64,000 nucleotides of DNA from Linanthus parryae (taxonomy: Eukaryota; Streptophyta; Magnoliopsida; Ericales; Polemoniaceae): positions 14,952,001 through 15,016,000 of the forward strand of contig JALGPY010000007.1 of NCBI GenBank assembly GCA_023055425.1, given 5' to 3'. Positions 56,366 to 64,000 of the stretch are shown here, in pieces. The notes under the pieces were generated by a model, which saw nothing but the letters and a program-made list of their open reading frames with translations, ran no database searches and had not been told where the DNA came from. Positions within the stretch are counted from its first letter, which is position 1; each line of letters begins with the position of its first letter. Made by a program: the position numbers and the translations under genes.

Positions 56366-56877
56366 GTGCGTATAATACGTATATGTTGCGTATTTTACGC
56401 AAACAGGGGTACCGGGTGATAAAAAAAAGTAAAAAAAATTGCATTTTCATCCTCTGTATGCGTATAATACGCAGAAACCTGCGTATTTTATGCAGACAGG
56501 GGGTGAAATTGATTTTTTTTTTCAAAAAACATATTTTTCAGTACTGTCTGCATATAATACGCAGAAACCTGCGTAAAATACGCAGAAAGTTCTGAAAATA
56601 ATTTTTAAATTTTTCAAAAAAAATCAATTTTTGGTGCTGTGTGCGTATAATACGCAGAAAGCTGCGTAAAATACGCTGACAGCAGCAAAATATTTTTTTT
56701 TTCATTTTTTTTTTAGAAAAATACAGTTTATGCTGCTGGCTGCGTATAATACGCAGAAACCTGCGTAAAATACGCAGACAGCAGCTAAAATAATTTTTTG
56801 AAAAAAATTTCAAACTCATGTTTTCCCTGCTGTCTGCGTATAATACGCAGAAGGCTGCGTAAAATACGCAGACAGCA
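56366..56877. repeat. Array of paired inverted repeats in the pol-env spacer
   Basis: Six pairs, about 95 bp apart, each consist of tgcgtataatacgcag, a 4-6 bp spacer such as aaacc, and tgcgtaaaatacgcag. They are separated by A/T-rich stretches. The first unit matches the LTR inverted repeat (51480-51753); the second differs at the centre. Pairs can form two short hairpins side by side or one longer one. Confidence 0.9.
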
Positions 56878-57153
56878 GATAAAAATTATTTTTCAATTTT
56901 TTTTTCACATTGGTTATTTTGGCATTGTGGGTATAAGAGGGTAATTTTTCTCTCTCTCCTTTCTGTTTCTTTTCGTCTTCTTCTGTATCTGCACATGCTT
57001 AATTTTCATTAAATACCCACTCATCTCACCTCTCTCAAAATTCAAAACTTAAAATAAAAGCTATAAAATAATTTAACTTACTACGTAGGGTTGCCTCCAA
57101 CCAGCGCTTTGTAATTTACGGTCGACAGCCCGACCCAGTTACCTCAGGTTCGA

Positions 57154-58300
57154 TCACGGGTCGTCGAAGTAGATTGGATCTACCCTGGCATCTTCGGCGT
57201 TCTCGAGATATGGATTGATTCGGTTTCCGTTCACCCTGAAGCTTGAGTTGTCTTTTGGATTCTCTAGCTCAAATGCGCCCCATGCGAATATCTTCCTGAT
57301 GATGAACGGCCCCGACCAACGAGATCTCAACTTTCCCGGAAAGAACCTCATTCTTGTGTTGTAGAGAAGTACCTTGTCTCCTTCGTTGAACTGCTTTGGC
57401 GTGATACGCTGATCATGCCACTTCTTTGTCTTCTCTTTATAAATTTTGGCGCTCTCAAATGCCGTCCTGCGGAACTCCTCTAATTCCAGCAGCGCCATCT
57501 TCCTCTTATTTCCGGCCAGACTTTCATCCATGTTGAGCAGTTTGATAGCCCAATAGGCCTTATGTTCCAGCTCAACCGGGAGGTGACACAATTTCCCAAA
57601 CACGAGCTGGTATGGTGACATTCCCAGCGGTGTTTTGAAAGATTTCCTGTATTCCCACAACGCATCATCAAGTCTCATCGACCAGTCCTTCCGGCCCAGA
57701 TTTACGGTTTTCTCGAGAATGCCCTTGATCTCTCGGTTTGACACCTTTGCCTGCCCGTTAGTCTGGGGGTGATAAGGCAGTGATACCTTATGGATCGATA
57801 CCCCGTACTGTTTAAGTACCCTGGCAAACACTTTGTTAATAAAGTGTGACCCTTCATCACTGATCATTGCTCTGGGGGTCCCGAATCGTGTGAATATGTT
57901 GCGTTTCAGAAAACGCTCAACTGTCGCTGCATCGTTTTTCTGACACGCTATCGCCTCGATCCACTTTGTAACATAGTCCACTGCTAGTAGTATGTACAGG
58001 TTTCCCATGGAAGACGGGAACGACCCCATGAAGTCAATCCCCCATACATCAAAGGGTTCAACCTCCTGCCAAATATTCAAAGGCATCTCGTCCCTATGTG
58101 ACGTACTCCCTGTCCTCTGGCATCTATCACATCCTTGTACATAATCATGACAGTCCTTGAAAAGTGTCGGCCAAAAGAAACCTGATTGCAGTACCTTGTG
58201 TGCCGTGCGGGTCCCTCCGAAGTGACCCCCACACTGAGCCGAGTGGCAGTGCTTGATCACGTTCCAGGCCTCGTGGTTCGGAACACACCTCCTCAGAATG
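57154..58300 (-). pseudogene. Athila integrase, long open frame (part of broken pol)
   Basis: From about 58300 the frame has the zinc-binding HHCC region ([10 protein letters not shown] ... C-D-R-C-Q), then the catalytic core with D in W-G-I-D-F-M-G, D in I-S-D-E-G-S-H-F and E in N-R-E-I-K-G-I-L-E, and a C-terminal domain with W-S-G-P-F-I-I-R. It ends with a stop at 57154. The domain itself is open for 368 codons from the internal ATG at 58260 and looks intact, but a frameshift near 58300 cuts it off from the RT side. Confidence 0.87.
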
Positions 58301-59015
58301 TTGTCAGCTCCTGCTTGAACAGATACGGGTCGTCCCAGAAATACTGCCGGCTCTTAGAAATAAACCGTTTCCGCTGTGACGGGGTTAGGTCCTCGGGAAG
58401 CGTGCCACTCACCAGATAGTTGGCTATAGCATAGTACCACGATCTCCCCACATTGACCGCCATGACGTGCTCGTCCGGAAAGTTCTCCTGGATCGGTACC
58501 GGGTCCACCTCAGCATTCTCTAGCCTGGACAGGTGGTCCGCTACTACGTCTCGACTCCCTTCTTATCCCGAATTTCCACATCAAATTCCTGCATCAATAA
58601 TACCCACCTCAGCAGTCTCGGCTTTGCGTCCTTCTTGTCCAGCAGATATTTCAGGGCACTATGGTCGGTAAAAACGATGACTTTTGACCCGACCAAGTAC
58701 GGCCTGAATTTTTCCAGGGCATAAACCACAGCAAGCAGTTCCTTCTCAGTAGTGCCATTGTTGATCTGGGCATCGTTGAGCACCCGACTCGCATAATAAA
58801 TCACATGGCAGACCTTATCCTTCCGCTGCCCCAAAACTGCACCGAATGCATAGTCGCTTGCGTCACACATTAGCTCAAACAGAAGTGACCAGTCCGGTGT
58901 AGTGATAACCGTGGCTGTGGTCAGCTTCTCCTTCAGATGGTCAAAGGCCTGCTGACAAGCTGCATCAAAGTCAAAGGGCACGTCTTTTACAAGTAAAGCG
59001 CAGAGTGGCTTCGTG
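58293..59015 (-). pseudogene. Athila RNase H and linker, frameshifted
   Basis: RNase H motifs: [26 protein letters not shown] and [10 protein letters not shown]. The frame breaks near 59018 (a small deletion against the RT frame), near 58548 after K-K-G-V-E, and near 58300. The piece 58508-58293 is the linker to integrase. Confidence 0.85.
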
Positions 59016-60370
59016 ATTTGAACCTCCGGTAAAATCCTGCATGTCCCAGAAAACTTTTGATCGCCTTTACGGTTGTCGGATATGGGAGCTGTTTTATCAC
59101 CTCGATCTTGGCCCTGTCCACCTCGAGTCCCTTGCTGGAAATTTTGTGACCCAGCACGATCCCCTCGGTGACCATAAAATGACACTTCTCCCAGTTCAGC
59201 ACCAAATTCGCCTTCTTGCATCGGATCAGAACCTGTCCCAGGTGGCTCAGGCAGTCGTCAAAACTGTCCTCAAACAGTGAAAAATCGTCCATAAAGACCT
59301 CCAGATTTTTCTCGATCATGTCGGAGAATATCGCCATCATGCATCTCTGGAACGTGGATGGAGCGTTACACAACCCGAATGGCATGCGCCGGAACGGAAA
59401 CGTACCGTACGGGCAGGTAAACGTTGTCTTCTCCTGATCTTCCGGGGCTATGCAAATCTGGTTGTACCCGGAGTACCCGTCCAGAAAACAGTAATAGGCG
59501 TGATGAGCTAGCCTGTCCAACATCTGGTCCATGAACGGTAGCGGGAAGTGGTCTTTCAGTGTTGCATCGTTTAGCCTCCGATAGTCCATACAGATCCGCC
59601 AGCCTGTAACCGTGCGCTGCACAATCTGTTCCTGGTCCTCATTCTGCACCACCGTAATACCCCCCTTTTTGGGCACGCACTGGACCGGGCTGATCCAAGT
59701 GCTGTCTGATATGGGGTATATGATTCCTGCTTCCAGCCACTTCATGACCTCCTTGCGCACAACATCCTTCATGTTCGGGTTCAGTCTCCGCTGGGGCTGA
59801 ATCACCGGTTTCTTGCCTTCTTCGATCCTGATCTTGTGCATGCAATAGGAGGGGCTGATCCCCTTAATATTTGCAATCGTCCAGGCGATTGCTTCTTTGT
59901 GCTCTCGTAATACTTCCAGCAGTTTCTCTTCCTGTTCCTGAGATAGAAGAGAAGAAACAATTACGAGCAGAGTATTATTATTACCAATGTATGCATACCT
60001 GAGATGGTTCGGGAGCGGTTTAAGCTCGAGTGCAGGCGGCTCCTTGAGTGACGGAACCAGGATCATCTTCTGCCCGCCACCTTCGTCCCGGTGCAAAGTG
60101 GTCCAGTCTTCGGCTCTCATGGCCTGCTCGCACCGAGTCATCTCCTTCTCTTCTCCGTACATGCCATCAATTTCTTCCCATAACTGATCCATCTCCTCGT
60201 TTTTCCAGCCGTCATCAACTACGTCTATGGAGAATATATCTTCGTGATCATAATAATTTGGCAGTTGCAGATTTTTGAAAACGTTAAATTTAACCTTGTC
60301 CTCATGAATCTGCATGGTCAGTTCCCCGCTCTTGCAATTTATCATAGCTTCTCCAGTGGCCAAAAACGGC
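59016..60370 (-). pseudogene. Athila reverse transcriptase region
   Basis: The open frame covers the end of the protease-RT linker (L-G-R-P-F-L-A-T-G) and the RT: W-I-S-P-V-Q-C-V-P-K-K-G-G, W-R-I-C-M-D-Y-R-R-L-N, F-P-L-P-F-M-D-Q, P-F-G-L-C-N-A-P-S-T-F-Q-R-C, and the catalytic F-M-D-D. RT itself seems intact, but it is separated from protease by the MITE at 60379 and from RNase H by a frameshift. Confidence 0.88.
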
Positions 60371-60378
60371 CTGCCTAG

Positions 60379-60858
60379 CAGTGGCGGAGCCAGGATTTTG
60401 GTGAAGGGGGGGGGGGGGGGGCACAATTTTTTTTATTTTTTTTTGAAAGAGAGGGTATAGATTTTTAATGAATAAAAAATTATGCTAGTGTAATAAATAC
60501 TATGTTGTTTTGTGTGTTTATGAAAAATTAAAGGGTTTAATTGTGTGTATTAAATAGGTGATGCATTTTTTGTGCAAAAAAATGCTTTTACCAAGAACTG
60601 GAACTCTTTTTTTGTCCAAAAATATATATGCTCTTGCCAAGAATTGAACTCAAGACCTATGATTTGAAAGAAAAACCCCTAACCACTGGACCAAAAGTAC
60701 TAACTGTGTCATGTATGGGGGGGCACACGTATATATTCAATACAGAAACAATTGAAAAAGACTAAAAATATACGGGTATTCTAGTGTTTCCGGCGGAGTC
60801 AGGGGGGGCACGTGCCCCCCCCCCCCCCCCCCCGTGCCCCTACATGGCTCCGCCCCTG
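60379..60858. mobile_element. hAT-type MITE (CAGTGGCGGA family) inside Athila pol, 480 bp
   Basis: Starts CAGTGGCGGAGCCA and ends with the complement of CAGGGGCGGAGCCA. The target duplication CTGCCTAG is perfect (60371-60378 and 60859-60866). Removing it restores the run of pol across V-P-L-I-L-G and R-P-F-L-A. It has long G and C runs near each end. Confidence 0.95.
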
Positions 60859-60866
60859 CTGCCTAG

Positions 60867-61187
60867 TATGAGCGGTACCTCCCCTGCCTCCATGTCCAGG
60901 ATCACGAAATCTGCTGGAAAAATCAGCTCGCCAACCTTCACCAAAATATCCTCGATAACTCCATAAGCCTGTTTTACGGACCTGTCTGCCATCTGCAGCA
61001 TGATTCTGGTGGGCTGGGGCTCCCCGACTTTCAAACTCTTGAAAATCGTCAATGGCATCAGGTTGATGCTGGCCCCTAGGTCACACAGAGCCTTTCCTGT
61101 GTAAGCATTACCTAGGGTGACCGGTATTACAAAACTGCCAGGATCTTTTCTCTTCCTCGGTAGCCCATTTTTCACACAGTTGCTCAC
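60867..61187 (-). pseudogene. Athila aspartic protease region
   Basis: Open from just after the gag stop to the MITE. The active-site motif D-L-G-A-S-I-N-L-M-P is present (the usual form is D-T/S-G-A), followed by A-D-R-S-V-K and L-G-S at the far end. A single in-frame TAA (about 61186-61188) separates it from gag; otherwise gag and protease are in one frame. Confidence 0.82.
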
Positions 61188-63032
61188 TTATGCCGTCAGG
61201 TTTATAGTCTCGAAATCGCTCATTCGCCTCCTCCCATACAGAATGTCCTTGAGGAATTTGGCATAAGTGGGCATCTTTGCCAAAGCCTCAGCAAAGGGTA
61301 TGTTAATCTGCAGCTGCTTGAACATCTCGAGAAACCTGGCGTAGTCCTTGCTGTCGTCCCTCTTTCGTGTCTTCAAGGGGTATGGTACCTCCTTGGAGAC
61401 AGGTAGCGTTTCTGCATCTGTCTTGTTCTGCACTGCATCCTGCTCAACCGAGCCCTTCGGCTGGGGGCGGTCGACTGAGCTGTTATCCTGGCCACACAGT
61501 TTGCGTTCTACTTCTTTCGACTTTTCTGCGCGTGCGTGGCTAGGATACGGTGGATCCTGTAGTTCTACTCCACTCCGAGTGGTGATAGCATTGATCTGAG
61601 CACGTGGATTATTCACTGTATTCGAGGGCAAGTTTCCTGGCTGTCTCTCCGTTAGTTGCTGTGCTAACTGCCCTACTTGTACCTCCAAAGCACGCAGTGA
61701 TGTTTTGGTCGTCTGCATGTCGGCTGTCAGGGCATCCATATGTGCGAACCGGGTCTCCATGGTTTGAAACATGGACTCGATCTTCTTCATCTGGGCGTCA
61801 TACTGCTGTGCAGATGGGCCCGGCTGAACCTGCTGAGTAGGTGCAGCTTGCTGGGCTGGTGGCCTGTGCTGGAATCCCGGTGCATAAACTGCAGAGTTCG
61901 GGTTTCCGTACCGGAACCCGGGATGATCTCTCGTACCCGGTCGGTACCGGCTCGGGTCCCACTGCTGCTGTACGTAATTGGTGTCTTCGGTTCTGATCTC
62001 CTCAATGGCCGCGTCCAAATCAGGTTCTCCGACTGCTGCAACCGGCTTCTTATCCGAGTAGACTTTCTTGATCAAGTCATGAACAATCTTGGCCAGGTTG
62101 TCTATCCGGTCATCTTCTGCTGGTTCGGCTCTAGCCGTCATCCTGCGATCGTCAAACAGTCGGGTGTCCTGCTTGGCTAACTGCTTCATCAGGTAATATG
62201 CACCATCTTTGTCCACATGATACAAGAAATTTCCCCCGGCTTCTCTGTCGATCCTGTCAGCACTCTCCCTGTCTAGGGCATGGTAGAATACCTGCAGGAT
62301 CTTCGCATCACCAAAACCATGGTTCGGGCATCTTTTAACCAATCTCATAAATCTGTCCCATGCGTCAACCACCGTTTCCCCCATCTTCTGATTGAATGAC
62401 AGAATCTCGCTCTGCAACTGAATGACTCGGGAAGCGGGATAAAACTTTTCCAAAAAATCTGCGACACAGCGCTCCCATGTAGTGATGGATTTGGGTGGTC
62501 GGGATTCGAGACAGTCCTTGGCTACTCCGAATAGGCAGTATGGGAGCAGGATTAACATAAGTGCCTCTTCGTCTACCCCCCTGTATCGAACCTTGTTGCA
62601 GTAGTCCTCGAATTTCCCGATAAAGTCGTTCGGGTCTTCGTCGGCCTTCCCGTGAAACGGGCAGAGGGTCTGTACCGTCTGGATGGTGGAGGGTTTGATG
62701 TCGAAGTGTTCTGCGGTGATCTCGGGCACCACAATAGCTCGCTCATGTCCCCCGGTGGGGACTTCGAAATTCTCCACCAATGCTTTCCCAGACCGGTTAT
62801 AAGTTCTCTGGTTGCTTCGAGCAGCCAGACCTGCTGTGACGAGCTCTTCGATGTACCGAGCCATCTGGGCTGGGGTACGTGTCTCTCGTTCCTCCCCACC
62901 GGTTGCAGGGAGTTCGGGATTGTCTCTCTGGTTGCCTGCCATTCTGCTTTCTCGGTTTCTGCGGTTCTGTTCGGTGTACAGCTTTTCTGGATTGTCGAGT
63001 GGTGGTACCAAATCGCGAGGCAATCTGGGCAT
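61188..63032 (-). CDS. Athila gag, 614 codons, open
   Basis: Opens at the ATG at 63032 and runs to the TAA at 61188. The central retrotransposon gag domain is visible: F-I-G-K-F-E-D-Y-C, W-x-x-C-V-A-D-F-L-E-K-F-Y-P, I-L-S-F-N-Q-K-M-G-E-T, W-D-R-F. A glutamine/proline-rich region follows, then a helical stretch (M-K-K-I-E-S-M-F-Q-T-M-E). No CCHC knuckle was seen. This is the capsid-like structural protein of the element. The terminal TAA may be a mutation of a sense codon, because the frame continues into protease without shift. Confidence 0.88.
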   Translation of the reverse strand: MPRLPRDLVPPLDNPEKLYTEQNRRNRESRMAGNQRDNPELPATGGEERETRTPAQMARYIEELVTAGLAARSNQRTYNRSGKALVENFEVPTGGHERAIVVPEITAEHFDIKPSTIQTVQTLCPFHGKADEDPNDFIGKFEDYCNKVRYRGVDEEALMLILLPYCLFGVAKDCLESRPPKSITTWERCVADFLEKFYPASRVIQLQSEILSFNQKMGETVVDAWDRFMRLVKRCPNHGFGDAKILQVFYHALDRESADRIDREAGGNFLYHVDKDGAYYLMKQLAKQDTRLFDDRRMTARAEPAEDDRIDNLAKIVHDLIKKVYSDKKPVAAVGEPDLDAAIEEIRTEDTNYVQQQWDPSRYRPGTRDHPGFRYGNPNSAVYAPGFQHRPPAQQAAPTQQVQPGPSAQQYDAQMKKIESMFQTMETRFAHMDALTADMQTTKTSLRALEVQVGQLAQQLTERQPGNLPSNTVNNPRAQINAITTRSGVELQDPPYPSHARAEKSKEVERKLCGQDNSSVDRPQPKGSVEQDAVQNKTDAETLPVSKEVPYPLKTRKRDDSKDYARFLEMFKQLQINIPFAEALAKMPTYAKFLKDILYGRRRMSDFETINLTA

Positions 63033-63146
63033 CTACAGTCCTGAAAACGCAGATTCAAAAAGCAGTGAGATAAAAGAAAAATAACGAAACTGAAAAATAA
63101 AAACTCTGAAAACTAATTCTGATAACTAAATTAACCTTAAAAAATT

Positions 63147-63163
63147 CCCCGGCAACGGCGCCA
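63147..63163 (-). other. Athila primer-binding site (tRNA-Asp type)
   Basis: Minus strand TGGCGCCGTTGCCGGGG, six bases inside the LTR, is the sequence used by Athila/Tat elements for priming by tRNA-Asp. It marks the 5' end of the element at the right. Confidence 0.9.
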
Positions 63164-63169
63164 AAAACT

Positions 63170-64000
63170 TGATGCGCAAACTAACGTGCTGTTCGCAAGT
63201 ATACGAATCTTGTAATACCGGGTGTAATTAAACTCGGGTGATCGTTCCCACGAGGACAGTTTCGGGTTTTTCGAGAAATCATTTTAATCTTGCAGAGTGT
63301 AAAAGGAGGAGTAGTTTATGATTGTGATTAACTATAACTAAAAGTAAACAAATAAAACGCAAATATTTTTTTGTGACGTTTTTCTGAAAATCTTGAAAGT
63401 TGTAAATCTAGGGTTTGGAATACTAGGTCCCAGGATCCCCTAGGGTTTCTTCAGAATTATGTTCTTTGGTTTGATATGAAAACACTCAGCAGTTTTAATT
63501 ATCCGTGCCACGTACCGATTGTGCAGTAACCTTTCAGATTCCACACGCTGTCACGATCCTGCAGACTTTCGGGTTCCTGTTAAGCTGCCTAAGTCTGCAG
63601 TCTCGTTCTAAGTCTGCTAGGGTTTCTAACCTATCCAGATGGCCCGGGTCAAATTCTCTAACAGTTGGTCTATACGTTTTGGCTTGCCCTATCTCCCTTT
63701 CTCTGGTCGGTCTATCAGGGTAAGGTACTAAATCCTGTCTTTTCTTCCTAACCCTAACATGACGTTTTCACCTACAGGCTCGGGTCTATAGCAATTCTGG
63801 TTCGCGACTCCGATCATGCATAAACAGATATAATCAAGGACAGAATAACTGATAATACTGCTGAATTAAGATAACGTAATCATGAATTCATACTCAAACT
63901 GCAGAACAATGTCTGAAAACGAAACCCTAGGTTCACCGAGAACCTAGGTAAAAGGTTTAGCTACTAAACGACATAACTAATTAACAACGTTTCTGAATTT
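63170..64000 (-). repeat. 5' LTR of the Athila-type element (partial)
   Basis: Begins TGATGCGCAAAC and matches 50427 onwards to the window edge with about a dozen substitutions and one 6-bp indel. The part that would hold the inverted-repeat array lies outside the window. Confidence 0.92.

Larger units (their letters stand above)
55548..57153. other. Athila spacer between integrase and env-like ORF
   Basis: Non-coding, built largely from repeats: a 53-bp duplication (55578-55672), a GC-rich minisatellite (55765-55850), a 104-bp tandem duplication (56032-56241), and the inverted-repeat array (56366-56877). Confidence 0.75.
50427..64000 (-). mobile_element. Athila-type Ty3/Gypsy retrotransposon (5' LTR runs off the window)
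   Basis: LTRs start at 50427 and 63170 with the same sequence TGATGCGCAAA. The order on the minus strand is 5' LTR, tRNA-Asp-type primer site, gag, protease, RT, RNase H, integrase, a long spacer, an env-like ORF, a long 3' region and the 3' LTR. This order plus the extra ORF fits the Athila lineage. It is inserted in a LINE; the base string gagct (50422-50426) would be the left copy of a 5-bp target duplication, the right copy lying outside the window. LTRs differ at roughly a dozen sites over 830 bp plus one 6-bp indel, which suggests a fairly recent insertion. The coding parts are nevertheless broken. Confidence 0.92.

Noticed and set aside
56366..56877. CRISPR-like array of regularly spaced palindromes
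   Set aside because: The setting is a plant retrotransposon, repeats come in facing pairs, and spacers are A/T-rich and mutually similar. No cas genes.

Overview
The window is nuclear DNA of a plant, most likely a eudicot. It holds spliced genes with plant-type introns, a Site II/telo-box promoter, a thaumatin-like gene, a family-14 glucuronosyltransferase, an miR3627-like precursor, and plant LINE, Copia and Athila-type retrotransposons with hAT and other MITEs. Nothing looks prokaryotic. The species cannot be read from the sequence.

Layout. 1-14965: about twenty tandem copies of a ~745 bp satellite that continues off the left edge; each monomer carries two near-perfect hairpins, and part of the array is a trimeric higher-order repeat. 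16175-18016: an intact three-exon thaumatin-like protein gene with a MITE in intron 2. 18187-24220: a 5'-truncated LINE (minus) split by a small, internally deleted Copia element with a clear 5-bp target duplication. 25671-27173: a Site II/telo-box promoter drives a two-exon gene for a candidate 43-residue protein, and its first intron holds four box C/D snoRNAs, two of them paralogous with a 15-nt antisense match to 25S rRNA. 30262-32790: a tRNA-like relic, nested MITEs with target duplications, and an miR3627/miR4376-type microRNA precursor with its own TATA box.

33332-38040 (minus): a complete four-exon GlcAT14-type gene of 428 codons plus stop. The gene start, promoter and the head of an adjacent LINE are present a second time at 43344-45833. 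Between the copies lies the 3' half of a Copia element (39862-43343). The simplest history is tandem duplication, then Copia insertion into the first LINE copy, then a deletion that removed three exons of the second gene copy. 45782-50426: the second LINE (plus), broken by frameshifts.

50427-64000: most of an Athila-type Ty3/Gypsy element (minus), inserted in the LINE, with a tRNA-Asp-type primer site, gag, protease, RT, RNase H, integrase and an env-like third ORF. Its LTRs are nearly identical although its coding capacity is broken by stops, frameshifts and a hAT MITE. A 17-nt inverted repeat occurs as arrays in both the LTR and the pol-env spacer.

The cellular genes are therefore few: a secreted defence-type protein, a snoRNA host gene, a microRNA, and a Golgi glycosyltransferase acting on arabinogalactan. 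The rest is nested repeats. The parts most worth follow-up are the snoRNA/small-protein host gene, the hairpin satellite, and the Athila inverted-repeat arrays.
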